The notes under the pieces were generated by a model. That model was given only the letters and a program-made list of their open reading frames with translations. It ran no database searches and was not told the origin of the DNA. From NCBI GenBank assembly GCA_963783945.1, contig CAWAPS010000002.1, positions 1,054,001 through 1,118,000 on the forward strand: 64,000 nt of DNA. The letters run 5' to 3'. Shown here in pieces: positions 53,188 to 62,039 of the stretch (positions are counted from its first letter, which is position 1; the number at the start of each line of letters is the position of its first letter). The position numbers and the translations under genes were made by a program. Origin of the DNA: CAWAPS01 sp963783945 (lineage in GTDB: Bacteria > Actinomycetota > Acidimicrobiia > Acidimicrobiales > Palsa-688).

Positions 53188-53306
53188 ATGGCTTCTGTCA
53201 CCGTCGGCACCGAGAACAGTGCCCGCATCGAGATCCACCACGAGGACTAGGCAGCGGCCGCCCGATCGTTCTGATCCATGGCTATGCACTCGACGGCGAC
53301 TCGTGA
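53188..53306 (+). pseudogene. N-terminal remnant of an alpha/beta hydrolase (chloroperoxidase-like)
   Basis: The frame starts MASVTVGTENSARIEIHHED and stops. The next segment, GSGRPIVLIHGYALDGDS, the HGY oxyanion start of perhydrolase-like hydrolases, follows in another frame and also stops. GAAAGGGAGAGAGG lies before the ATG. The nucleophile and His regions are missing. It is a broken gene whose 3' part has been replaced by a TetR fragment. Confidence 0.75.
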
Positions 53307-53309
53307 GAA

Positions 53310-53554
53310 CGCCAGGAGCGCGAGCTCCGGCCGCCTTCCTCGCCAGCCGCGCCGCGTCGGGGGGGCTGCGCCCGCTCGCCGATCCCGACATCGCCGCCCA
53401 CTTCCTGCGCGAGACGATCGCCTGGTTCGCCCAGCACCGCCAGCGCGATCCAGCCACGGCGGAGATCGACGACCAGCGGGCCCGCTCCACGGTGCGCCAG
53501 CTGCTACTGGCGGCCTTCGTGCCCGACACCACAACGAGGGAGGCGAATCCATGA
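53310..53554 (+). pseudogene. C-terminal fragment of a TetR-type regulator
   Basis: The frame reads PLADPDIAAHFLRETIAWFA, then QHRQRDPATAEIDDQRARST and VRQLLLAAFVPDTT to a stop. This is the last ~75 residues of a TetR-like C-domain (typically FLRETVxWFAxHRxRDPD...DDxxARxTVxDLLVAAFVP). The HTH is absent; upstream is the hydrolase remnant. The small protein frame that follows overlaps the stop by four bases (ATGA). Confidence 0.7.
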
Positions 53555-53706
53555 ATCACATCGGGACGGTCATCACGATCGTGGTGATCATGGTCTACTC
53601 CGTCAGTCGGCGCCTCGCCACCCACTGCGCAAGGAGAACGCGCTTGCCTGACCGCATGACCGACCTCAGCCCGCTTGCCACCCCACGAAACCACGGACAG
53701 TCCTGA
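53551..53706 (+). CDS. Possible small membrane-start protein
   Basis: A 51-codon frame overlaps the TetR fragment's stop (ATGA) and overlaps the methyltransferase ATG by one base (TGATG). It begins MNHIGTVITIVVIMVYSVSR, a single hydrophobic helix, then a basic polar tail. It may be the first part of a damaged gene or a leader. Weak support. Confidence 0.3.
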   Translation: MNHIGTVITIVVIMVYSVSRRLATHCARRTRLPDRMTDLSPLATPRNHGQS

Positions 53707-54464
53707 TGGCCACCCACATCTTCGACGAACTGGTAGCCGAAGCAGGCGACGCGCCCGTCGAAGGTTGGGACTTCTCGTGGCTGGAGGGGCGGGCCACCGA
53801 AGAACGCCCTTCATGGGGATACCAGCGGCTCATGAGCCGACGCCTGGCCGCGACGTCCGCCGCGCTGGACATAGACACCGGAGGCGGCGAGGCCCTGGCC
53901 GGAGCCGAGAGCTTCCCGGCCACCATGGCGGCCACCGAGTCATGGCCCCCGAACGTCGCAGGTGCCACCAAGCTCTTGCACCCTCGGGGCGTGGTGGTCG
54001 TGGCCACCTCCGGCGAGCCGCCCCTGCCCTTCGGGGACCAAGGGTTCGAGCTGGTGGTCAGCCGTCACCCGATATGCCCCTGGTGGACCGAGATCGCCCG
54101 GGTCCTCACTCCCGGCGGCAGCTACCTCGCCCAGCACGTGGGACCCCGCAGCGCTTTCGAGTTGGTCGAATACTTCCTTGGCCCCCAACCCCAGGCCCAC
54201 CCCCGGGCGCCCGAGGTCGAAGCCGCCGCGGCCCAAGCGGCGGGACTCGAGGTCGTGGAGCTACGCAATGAACGGCTACAGATGCACTTCTTCGACGTCG
54301 GCGCCGTCGTCTACTTCCTCCGCAAAGTCGTCTGGATGGTGCCAGACTTCACCCTCGACGCCTACCGAGACCGTCTACACCAACTCCACCAGCACATCCA
54401 AACCGACGGCCCATTCGTGGCCTACTCGTCACGCACCCTCATCGAAGCCCGCAAGCCCGCCTGA
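53706..54464 (+). CDS. Class I SAM-dependent methyltransferase
   Basis: The 252-residue protein carries a Rossmann-like methyltransferase core: AALDIDTGGGEALAGAE (the SAM-binding LDxGxG motif I variant), a stretch like VVVVATSGEPPLPFGDQGFE and VLTPGGSYLAQHVGPRS, then VGAVVYFLRKVVWMVPDFTL. The DTGGGE motif is close to the usual D-x-G-x-G. The substrate is not known; the C-terminal half suggests a small-molecule or protein methylase. The start follows the preceding small frame in a TGATG junction. Confidence 0.82.
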   Translation: MATHIFDELVAEAGDAPVEGWDFSWLEGRATEERPSWGYQRLMSRRLAATSAALDIDTGGGEALAGAESFPATMAATESWPPNVAGATKLLHPRGVVVVATSGEPPLPFGDQGFELVVSRHPICPWWTEIARVLTPGGSYLAQHVGPRSAFELVEYFLGPQPQAHPRAPEVEAAAAQAAGLEVVELRNERLQMHFFDVGAVVYFLRKVVWMVPDFTLDAYRDRLHQLHQHIQTDGPFVAYSSRTLIEARKPA

Positions 54465-54977
54465 GCGCGAAAGAAGGACCCACACCTGACCCACCGATCG
54501 TCAGGGACGACCTCAGCACGGGGCTGAAAATCGGCTTCGTGACCCACACGTGACCCAGACGCCCGCAATTCCGAGGTGCTAGAAGGGCCAGTCGGCGTTT
54601 CGCCCAACTCCAGTACCGCCATGGCGGTGAAGGTGGCGTCGGTGAAGCCGCCGAGCGGGTAGCGACCCTTCTCGCCGGCCGGCTCCGGTCGGGATGGCGG
54701 TTGGTTGGCTAGTCGCACGGACTGTCAGTCTGGAGAAGTCGCGGGTCTCGCTCGCCGTATTGGGTGGCCTCAACCGTTGGGGACCCCGGCTCGCTCGGGA
54801 TAGTGGCCGAGGCCTCGTCGGCCGCCATGGGCGTGGTGTGGGCGGCGCGCAACGCGGTGGCGAGCGGAGCTACTGGGTCGCCAGTTCGTCCCTGGACGAC
54901 GTCGAGAACCCGTGATCGGCGCCGTCCCCGGTGCGAACGCGACGAGGATGGTCGCGCCACAACTGAAGGAGACGACT
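54465..54977. other. Intergenic, nothing recognised
   Basis: About 510 bases between two plus-strand genes. On the minus strand a frame near 54600-54700 carries GRYPLGGFTDATFTAMAVLE, a coherent-looking stretch whose family I cannot name. No intact gene is supported. Confidence 0.4.
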
Positions 54978-55472
54978 ATGGAACGGCACGAGATCGACGT
55001 CGAACTGAACACACCCGGTGCGCAGGAGATGCTGGCGGCCACCTCGGCTGCGCACCTTGCCTACGTCGGCTCTGATGCGACGCCGCGGGTGATCGCGGTC
55101 GGGTTTTGGTGGACCGGCGAGCACTTCGTGATCTCGACCGGTACCAACTCGCCGAAGGTCGCGGCGCTGTCGGCCCGTCCGGAGGTCGCGCTGGCCATCG
55201 ACACCGGCGATTCGCCCGGCGCGGCGCGGGCGCTGTCGGTGCGCGGGCGGGCGGAGGTCGAGATTGTGGAGGGGGTGGTCGAGGAATACCTGATGGCCGC
55301 ACGCAAGAGCATGGACGCCGAAGGGGCCGCAGCCTTCGAGGAGAACTGCCGGAAGATGTACGCGCAGATGGCACGGATCACGATCACGCCGTCCTGGGTG
55401 CGCTTCTACGACTTCGGCGCCGGCCGGATGCCGCGGTTCCTCCAGGATCTGGCCGACCAGGCGCCGAGCTGA
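54978..55472 (+). CDS. PPOX-class (pyridoxamine 5'-phosphate oxidase family) protein
   Basis: The 164-residue protein has the split-barrel flavin-binding fold: HLAYVGSDATPRVIAVGFWW, FVISTGTNSPKVAALSARPE, VALAIDTGDSPGAARALSVR and GRAEVEIVEGVV. It resembles actinobacterial PPOX proteins, some of which use F420 or FMN, and no catalytic residue fixes which. AAGGAGA upstream of the ATG at 54978 supports the start. It stands alone on the plus strand. Confidence 0.88.
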   Translation: MERHEIDVELNTPGAQEMLAATSAAHLAYVGSDATPRVIAVGFWWTGEHFVISTGTNSPKVAALSARPEVALAIDTGDSPGAARALSVRGRAEVEIVEGVVEEYLMAARKSMDAEGAAAFEENCRKMYAQMARITITPSWVRFYDFGAGRMPRFLQDLADQAPS

Positions 55473-55634
55473 GCGGAGGAAACCTCGTAGCGGTCCCGGC
55501 GATTGGGGCTACGGGCCAGCTGCGATAGTGGGGCGCGGGTTATGCGGCTTTGGACAGGCCCTCCGGTCACCGTCGATCGGCGGCGCTCCTCGGTGCCCTG
55601 TCCCGTGGATGCGAGATTGCCGGATGGTGTAGAG
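55473..55634. other. Short intergenic stretch
   Basis: About 160 bases between the PPOX gene and the DUF1801 remnant on the opposite strand. Nothing recognised. Confidence 0.4.
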
Positions 55635-55799
55635 CTATTGGCCCCCGACAGACAACTGGCGAAGGCGGACGGTTACTAGCTTCTCGACCAGTTCGTCCGG
55701 CAGCGGTTCGTCGATCGGGAACCGAAGGGCGCCCTTGGACATCGAGTAGGCCGCCACGGTCGTCGCTGAGCTGTCCGAGAACGGAACCACTGTGTGGTA
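55635..55799 (-). pseudogene. C-terminal fragment of a DUF1801 (YdhG-like) protein
   Basis: The frame reads YHTVVPFSDSSATTVAAYSM, then SKGALRFPIDEPLPDELVEK and LVTVRLRQL to a stop. This is the C-terminal segment of DUF1801 proteins (typically KGxLQFPLDEPLPxDLVxRLVxxR). The N-terminal two thirds are missing; sequence upstream is unrelated. It is a short relic. Confidence 0.6.
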
Positions 55800-56167
55800 C
55801 GTAGGTGAGGTGATTCGGTGGGTCTCACAGGTTCCGGCAACACATTCCAGACCAACCGTGGGGTCGACACCGTGCTGACCCGCAACGACCGGAGGGAGCT
55901 TCTCCTGTAGGCCGGCGGTCACGATCGCAGCCACCCGTACCTATCCCCTGTCTTCGGTGATTTCGCAACGGGTTTTCCCCCAACTCTCCTCGCGAGCGGA
56001 ACCCGGGACGTGCTCCTGTCCAGCACCGTTCAAATGCAGTATGCACTCCGCGCCGCAGGAATCCTCGCCGATCTCCACGTGCTAGAGGCCGCAGCTCAGG
56101 GGGTTCGCTCGGCCCGGCGGGAGCGGCCCGGGTCTGTGGCTGATCGGTCTCAGTTGCGCACAAGCCG
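55800..56167. other. Intergenic, nothing recognised
   Basis: About 370 bases with no supported gene. It holds the end of the large esterase gene on its right side. Confidence 0.4.
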
Positions 56168-57769
56168 TTAGCCGATGTCTGAAACCAGGGCGGAATGGTC
56201 CAGCTCAACGGCATCGGGCAAGAGAATGTAGCCACGCAAGACGTCCTTCAGTGTCGCCGCATCGGACTTGAAGACGAACTGGAAGTGGGTTGGGTAGAGA
56301 CCGGCGAGCTGGCTGGCGCTGAACGGGAGGGTACGGCCGAAGAGCCCGCAGAACGCCGCAGACGTACCGGTCGCTCCGCTATTCCCGACGCCGCTCAGTG
56401 TTGCAATCGGTGCGTCGACCTGAGGGGATCGCACGCCACCGAGGACGTTGCCGTTGTTATCAAGAGCGAACACCACGGGCTCGCCTGGAGTCGTTTTGAC
56501 CTGGAGGAGCGGAGGGATAGGAGGCTGCGTGCGGTGTACCACCCACTGGTTGAGCCACCAGAAGGCGGCGTTCAAGTTCCAGTGGGTCTCACCGGTGTTG
56601 ATCGGGTCGTTGCAGGTGAAACCGGATACCGTGCTTGGCGGGTTCTGCATGGCGGCCAGGTTCGAGACGGCCCCTTGTCCATTCCCGGTGTCTCCCGGCC
56701 CGATGACGAGGCCGTAGTCATCGAAGTGCGAACTGCCTGCTACCTCCCAGAGTCGGAACAGGTTCGTGTTGTGCTGACGGTCGAACAGTTGGCTGCCCGC
56801 CACATCGGTCTCGGTCTCGAACTCGAAGACCGGGACACGCAGGTCGCTGCGGAACTGAGTGGGCGTCGGGTCGATGACCGACGGCGCCTCGGGGGCTTGG
56901 GACAGGGGTGCACCCGATGCGCTGCGGCTGTGCACGAGGTAGCCGTCGTACACGTTCACCAGCGGCGCCACGGCGTCGATGTAGGTGGTCAGGCGGCTGG
57001 CCGATTGCGACTCGCCTGCGGCGATGACGTGGCGTGGGGTCAAGCCGCCCAGCATCTGCGCCGCGTTATCCCAGACGGCCTGCCCGGCTTGGGAGAAGAT
57101 GTCATAGGAGTAACTGTCGCCAGGCTGTGACAGCGATGCGTAGCGCACCGGATCACCGGGGGCCACACACGTCGTAGGAAGCGGAAGTGCTGCGGGGCAC
57201 TTGAGCTGATTCACGCCGACGGCCTGGGCCGAGACCCCTACCCACGCGAAGCCGTCACGGACGAGCTCGTTGTGGCTGAGCACCCAGTCGGGTGCGTCGT
57301 CGAGACCCCCAGAGACGTTGAGCCACTCGACCACAACTGTGCCGTTGAACTTTCTAGGGTTGATCGGGCGGTAGACCACCACTCGGGTCGTGTACGGCGC
57401 CGTCGAGTGCGGCACCACCGACCATTGCCCGTCAGACGGCCCTGAGGTGCAGGAGGGCAGACAGGCCGGGTAGTCGCTGGGCACGTAGCTGGTGGCGGTA
57501 CCCGAGAGGAAGTGCTCTGACTGCTCATAACCCACTTCGGACAGCGGGAACGTCGTAGCGAGAGTGGCGGGTTGAATGCCGCTGCTGGGCAGCACCGGCC
57601 GACTGACAGTTGGATCCGCCGCCGATGGCCTGGCCGGCGCCCTCCGGGCAGCCGTCGCTGGGCTCGCAGACGCGCCCTGGGCATGGGGACGCACGACGAC
57701 CAGCGCGATCAACGTCATGCTGAGGGCAGCTGCCACTCGAACCGGGATGGCCGAACTAAATCGCTTCAT
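56168..57769 (-). CDS. Secreted alpha/beta hydrolase domain protein (esterase-like)
   Basis: The 533-residue protein starting MKRFSSAIPVRVAAALSMTL has a classic signal peptide: basic n-region, hydrophobic core to about residue 24 and an AQGAS cleavage region. The catalytic-like VIAAGESQSASRLTTYIDAV carries the GxSxS nucleophile elbow, and family landmarks VVVEWLNVSGGLDDAPDWVL and PDYxC-like Cys pairs follow. SSHFDDYGLV may supply the catalytic His. It is probably exported and cleaves esters. The ATG at 57769 is the start; an upstream open part lacks homology. It is divergent to a TetR gene with a palindrome between. Confidence 0.85.
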   Translation of the reverse strand: MKRFSSAIPVRVAAALSMTLIALVVVRPHAQGASASPATAARRAPARPSAADPTVSRPVLPSSGIQPATLATTFPLSEVGYEQSEHFLSGTATSYVPSDYPACLPSCTSGPSDGQWSVVPHSTAPYTTRVVVYRPINPRKFNGTVVVEWLNVSGGLDDAPDWVLSHNELVRDGFAWVGVSAQAVGVNQLKCPAALPLPTTCVAPGDPVRYASLSQPGDSYSYDIFSQAGQAVWDNAAQMLGGLTPRHVIAAGESQSASRLTTYIDAVAPLVNVYDGYLVHSRSASGAPLSQAPEAPSVIDPTPTQFRSDLRVPVFEFETETDVAGSQLFDRQHNTNLFRLWEVAGSSHFDDYGLVIGPGDTGNGQGAVSNLAAMQNPPSTVSGFTCNDPINTGETHWNLNAAFWWLNQWVVHRTQPPIPPLLQVKTTPGEPVVFALDNNGNVLGGVRSPQVDAPIATLSGVGNSGATGTSAAFCGLFGRTLPFSASQLAGLYPTHFQFVFKSDAATLKDVLRGYILLPDAVELDHSALVSDIG

Positions 57770-57786
57770 AGGTCCCCCCCTATAGC

Positions 57787-57812
57787 GCACTGGTGCGATG
57801 TCACACTAGTGC
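57787..57812. promoter_or_regulatory. Inverted repeat between esterase and tetR, likely TetR operator
   Basis: GCACTGGTGC at 57787-57796 and CACTAGTGC at 57804-57812 form an imperfect inverted repeat (8 of 9 positions) with a seven-base spacer. It lies 18 bases upstream of the esterase start, between it and the divergent tetR. This fits a TetR operator that controls the esterase. Confidence 0.65.
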
Positions 57813-57977
57813 GGGGAGCCCTTGCTGTCAACGGACCGCGGCGCGAAGACAGACAGAACGTTCTCCGGACATAGTGGTGCATCTGACTACTTCCAAATCC
57901 GACCGGTCGTTGATCTGCACCTCCTCAGACCCCGAGATGCCCGGGGCTACAGCAGAGCGACCGGTACGATCAGATGC

Positions 57978-58592
57978 GTGGCTAAAACCACGATTCGAGA
58001 TCGCAAGGCCAAGGAGACGAGAGCACGCATCGCCAGAACCGCGCTCGAACTCTTCATAAGTCAGGGGTACGCAGAAACGACTTTGGATCAAATCGCCGAA
58101 GCCGCAGATGTGGGTCGGCGCACCATCTTCGACCACTTCCCGACAAAGGAGGCAATCCTGTTCGACCACCTCCTCGTTCGCCACCAGGTCGCCATAGACC
58201 GTCTTCGAGATCGGCCGGCATCGGAGCCGCCGGTTGTCAGTCTGCATGCCGTTGTCAGAGAGCTGTGCGAGCAGGGATACGACCGGGAGCTCCTCGCGCT
58301 GATCCGGACCGTACTCAAAACGGAGCCACGGTTCGCGTATGCCCAGTTGTCGATTGGAATCCGACAGTTCGAGAAGGGTCTCCTCTCGGTGCTCGAGAAT
58401 CGCCTCGGCCAACAACGCCCGTCCTTGGAAACATGGACAGTGGTGCTCATGGCGCAAGCCTGGTTGGACACCGCTATTCGCGTCTACCTTTTTGAAGGCA
58501 GGCGTTCGTTGGTCGAGTATTTCGACGAGGTTGTCGCAACCTGCGCGCGGATCACGTCGGAGGACCTCCGCGCGAATCTCCGAGGCATCTGA
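57978..58592 (+). CDS. TetR family transcriptional regulator
   Basis: The protein has the TetR HTH: KETRARIARTALELFISQGY, then AETTLDQIAEAADVGRRTIF and DHFPTKEAILFDHLL. The ligand domain that follows is of normal length. A GTG at 57978 gives about 204 residues and begins just before the HTH. The preceding open frame overlaps the promoter region and is not protein-like. It is divergent to the secreted esterase and a palindrome lies between, so it likely controls that gene. Confidence 0.92.
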   Translation: MAKTTIRDRKAKETRARIARTALELFISQGYAETTLDQIAEAADVGRRTIFDHFPTKEAILFDHLLVRHQVAIDRLRDRPASEPPVVSLHAVVRELCEQGYDRELLALIRTVLKTEPRFAYAQLSIGIRQFEKGLLSVLENRLGQQRPSLETWTVVLMAQAWLDTAIRVYLFEGRRSLVEYFDEVVATCARITSEDLRANLRGI

Positions 58593-59044
58593 TTTGCCCG
58601 CGAGGCCAAGATTACAGGAACGACAGGGACACTGGCTCGGGCTACGTCAGCAAACGGATGCTGGTCTGTCCTATCCGCAACCCTTCCTGGGTGCAATCCG
58701 GTTCCACCTGATTTCTCAACAGCCTCATCCGGCCATCCTCGGCGGCGCGATCTCAATCGCTGGAGCGAGACGTGTCGGCCGATGGGGCCTGCCTCTCCAG
58801 TGGATCGACCGAGAAATCGGTGAGGCCTACCTTGAGGCATTCCCAGAATCCGGGCAACCTCCCGAACCGAGCCGCAATCGACGGGCACCTCAACATATTC
58901 GTCTGTGACGATCCGGCCGATACGTGCGACGCCGCCCGGGAACACTAGAATTCGACCGTTACCCGCTCCCAGTGAGGGTGGGCCGCAAACGACGCTCCCG
59001 GTCCGGGCACCCCAAGCGGGCCGGGGCGACCAATGAGTGTTGCG
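58593..59044. other. Intergenic, nothing recognised
   Basis: About 450 bases between convergent tetR and P450 genes. A plus-strand frame is open, but the product (starting near RLQERQGHWLGL) matches no family known to me. No terminator hairpin was identified by eye. Confidence 0.4.
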
Positions 59045-60385
59045 TCAGGTTGCGGATGGTGGCTCCTGAGCGGCCCTGCTGACGGGTTCGGCCAGGCGCT
59101 GCTCGTCGATGACTTTCTGCCAGTGGCCGATGGTCTGGTCAAGGCTGGCGCCCAGGCGGTTAGCCGGGGTGAAGGTGGCCGGCAGGTGCTTCATGCCGTT
59201 GATGACCCCGATCGTGTCGTAATGGACCGTCCCGACCGGATCGCAGTGGTAGTCGGGTATCCGCTCGAGCACTGCGGTGAGCATGGTCTTGAAGGTGGCT
59301 CGGGCCACATTGGAGCCGATGCAGCGGTGGAGGCCGAGTCCGAAGCTGGTGTGGCGATTGTGCTTGCGGTCGATCTTGATGATGTCAGGATCGGGGAAGA
59401 CTGACACGTCGCGATTGGCCATGGCAAACGACAGGTACAGCCGGTCGCCCTCTTCGAGCTTCCTTCCGGAAAGCTCGTAGTCGCGGGTGACTGTGCGCCC
59501 GTTACCGGGCGCGGGGGTGTAGAAGCGCAGGAACTCCTCGGTGGAGCGGTCGATGAGCGTGGGAAGGTCGCGGCGCAGGCGGTCACGGTCGGCGGGATTC
59601 TGGCTGAGCCACTCCAGGCTGTGCGCTGTCAGAGCGGTGGTGGTGTCGAAGCCGCCCCCGATGAGCAGCATGAGCGTGTCCCTGATGTCCTCGTCGCCCG
59701 CCGGTTGCTCGCAGATCAGCCCGTTGACCAGGCCGTTGACCATTCCCGGGCGCGGTCGGTTGCGCACCTCGATAATCGACTCGGTCAGCCGGGCGGCCAT
59801 CGCCATGGAAGCGGCGACTACGCGGGGCATGTCAGGCGAGTCGGGTGGGGTGTACACGCCGGCGTGAGCTGGCTCGCAGTAGATCACCCAGTCGACCAGG
59901 GGCAGGCCCATCAGCGCCAGGGTCATGACAGCAGGGACGACATTGGCCAAGTCGTCGACGAAGTCGATCATGCCGGACTCGATCCGCTCATCGAGACAGG
60001 CGCGGGTTAGGTCCTCGACCATCGGCTTCCAGCGGGCCACCGCGGCGGGCGACAGGTAAGGGTCCAATATGCGACGGTAGTCCTGCTGCTCGGGGGGGTC
60101 CATCTCCAAGAACCCGCCTCTGGCCTGTTCGGAACTGGGAATGGAGATTCCCTGGTAGCCCTTACGCTCGCCTTTGATGTCGTGATCGTTGGAGAGCAAA
60201 GTGCGGTCGCGGGCGATCTCGAAGACCTCCCTGTACCCGCTGGCCACCCAGTGGCCCCCGTAGGTCTCGGTCCAGGCGATCGGGCACTTCGCGTGCAGCT
60301 CGCGAGTGATCTCCGAGAAGCGGCCGACGTAGGCCCCGTGCCGATCGAAATCGATCGGATTCAGCTTGTCGCGTTCAACTGCCAT
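59045..60385 (-). CDS. Cytochrome P450
   Basis: The 446-residue protein carries the heme-thiolate loop SFGLGLHRCIGSNVAR with Cys355, the I-helix GGGFDTTT (about 243-250) for oxygen activation, and the ExxR pair Glu284/Arg287. These are standard for bacterial class I P450s. GGAGGGGG lies just before the ATG. It is divergent from a 3Fe-4S ferredoxin gene across 96 bases, a usual redox-partner arrangement. The substrate is unknown; many actinobacterial relatives act on terpenes, steroids or fatty acids. Confidence 0.96.
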   Translation of the reverse strand: MAVERDKLNPIDFDRHGAYVGRFSEITRELHAKCPIAWTETYGGHWVASGYREVFEIARDRTLLSNDHDIKGERKGYQGISIPSSEQARGGFLEMDPPEQQDYRRILDPYLSPAAVARWKPMVEDLTRACLDERIESGMIDFVDDLANVVPAVMTLALMGLPLVDWVIYCEPAHAGVYTPPDSPDMPRVVAASMAMAARLTESIIEVRNRPRPGMVNGLVNGLICEQPAGDEDIRDTLMLLIGGGFDTTTALTAHSLEWLSQNPADRDRLRRDLPTLIDRSTEEFLRFYTPAPGNGRTVTRDYELSGRKLEEGDRLYLSFAMANRDVSVFPDPDIIKIDRKHNRHTSFGLGLHRCIGSNVARATFKTMLTAVLERIPDYHCDPVGTVHYDTIGVINGMKHLPATFTPANRLGASLDQTIGHWQKVIDEQRLAEPVSRAAQEPPSAT

Positions 60386-60481
60386 CAGCAGTCCCCCTCC
60401 CAGTCGCCTTCAGGGTACCTTGGAGATATCCTACGCTGCTCGACGGCACGCATTGTGCGCGATGGATTAAGGGTAAGTGAT

Positions 60482-60676
60482 ATGAAGGTTCGAGTCGATC
60501 CCGACAAATGCCAGGGGCACACGCTCTGCGCTATGGGAGCCCCCGCCCTGTTCAAGCTCAGCGAGTTCGACGGCCACTCCACCGTCATCTCCGAAGACGT
60601 ACCGACTGAACTTGAGCAGGCCGCCCTCGATGCCGCCGCCTCCTGCCCCGAGCAGGCCATCGTCATCTTCGACTGA
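60482..60676 (+). CDS. 3Fe-4S ferredoxin, likely P450 redox partner
   Basis: The 64-residue protein begins MKVRVDPDKCQGHTLCAMGA, with Cys10, His13 and Cys16 in the CxxHxxC motif, and Cys55 in ASCPEQAIVIFD. This is the pattern of single-cluster 3Fe-4S ferredoxins that reduce actinobacterial P450s. It is divergent from the P450 gene, so both probably share regulation in the 96-base gap. A ferredoxin reductase gene is not nearby. Confidence 0.95.
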   Translation: MKVRVDPDKCQGHTLCAMGAPALFKLSEFDGHSTVISEDVPTELEQAALDAAASCPEQAIVIFD

Positions 60677-60947
60677 GGCCCCTCAAACAGCGCGCCCGGC
60701 AACGGTATCTCCAGTGCGTGCCCGAGGTGCCGTTCCGGCGTGTTCGCAGATGATCTCCGCGCAGGATTATCGAGTGGCCATTATGTATTCGGCCCTACGG
60801 CCCTTGTTCTGCGATTACTTCGCGCCTGGACCTCTCCAACAACGGCAGTGGTTGGCGCGGAATGCGTTCACTCGCATCGTCGTCTGCACAGCCTTTGAGG
60901 TTCCAAGGGGGCGCGGCAAGATAGCGGCCTTGCCGCTCGGGACTGCC
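60677..60947. other. Short intergenic stretch
   Basis: About 270 bases after the ferredoxin gene. Nothing recognised. Confidence 0.4.
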
Positions 60948-61169
60948 TCAGGCTTTGGAGCTCCCGAAGTTCGTGATTGCGCCGTTAGAGCGCACAAGAG
61001 CGTAGCCACCGCCTCCACTAGCGGCGATGATTCCGATGGTTGACACGGTCGAGGTGCTCGACGCTGTCGATCCAAAGAACCTAGCGTCACCTCGGGAGAA
61101 CACGCCCCCGTCCGCAGCAACTAGCCAATAGCCCTTCCCGAGTGTCGTTCTCGCGAGTCCGACTACTGG
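60948..61169 (-). pseudogene. Fragment with GYWLVAADGG-type surface repeats
   Basis: The frame contains PVVGLARTTLGKGYWLVAAD, then GGVFSRGDARFFGST and a degenerate second repeat (GGGGYALVRSNGAITNFGSS), ending at a stop. This matches the actinobacterial tandem motif (GYWLVASDGGIFSFGDARFYGS) of long secreted repeat proteins. Only two repeats are seen; upstream residues are unrelated. It is probably the tail of a lost larger protein. Confidence 0.6.
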
Positions 61170-62039
61170 CCGGGCCAGTCGCACGCCGAAGACCAGGCTG
61201 ACCCACTCCCGCGCCAACCAAGCCCCGAAACCATCCGATGCTCGGAAATCGATCCCGTCTGCGCTGGTCTCCACCCTCGCAGTATGCCAACTCACAAGCC
61301 GGGAAGTCTCTCCCGAAGACAACACGACACGGAGGGCCAAGGCGTCGTTGCACTAGATCCGCCAGGTCACACCCCATGGCTTGCACTTATCTCGCACGCT
61401 TGGAGGTCGGGATTCGAGCTCCCAACCTTCCCAGTGGCACGAGGCCGGGTGCCGGTGCCGCTGCCGCCACGGGCGTCAAACTCAGCGTCCTCGGGCGGAT
61501 CGTCCACCCCCTGTTGGGATGCCCCGGATCCAATCGTAAGGCGCGTAATGACGGGTCGTCGAGGTATCGTTTCGGCTTTCGCGCCGGAATGGCCTGACAT
61601 GATCTTCCGAGCGATTCGGGCCCGACGCGGAGGGTGCGGCCGCACCATCATCGATTCGCTACCGACCGGACCCGCGACACGCTGTCACGAGTAATCCAGT
61701 CCCCAGCCGACCTCGACACATCCGGCTGGCGGTGGGAGCCGCCTCGACAGGGCAGATTCCAGTCACCGTCGCAACTGACCTGGGCCATGCGACGCCCGAG
61801 CAACTCCTGCATGTCGCCGATGAGATCAACACCCGCCCCGCAAGACGCTCGGATGGGCCAGACCGGCCGACTTGCTCGCACCCCACCTGACATCGGTCTA
61901 AGACAGTCCCGACCATGGCGACAATCGAATGGGCATGCCGATCGGCGGTCGACCCGACGAGCGGATATGGTCTTTTCGCCCAGGGCAGTTCACTCGCTGT
62001 TCGGGTCTGCCGGTTCTATGGGTGGCAACGGAGGTGGCG
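61170..62039. other. Intergenic of about 870 bases, nothing recognised
   Basis: Open frames occur on both strands without motifs. A T-arm-like sequence near 61408-61430 was examined and rejected as a tRNA. Confidence 0.4.

Noticed and set aside
56195..57130. 311-codon plus-strand frame
   Set aside because: Antisense to the esterase gene and without motifs.
61408..61440. Possible tRNA T-arm (GGGATTCGAGCTCCC)
   Set aside because: The loop is shifted by one position, the stem is imperfect in canonical register and no anticodon or D arm is found around it.
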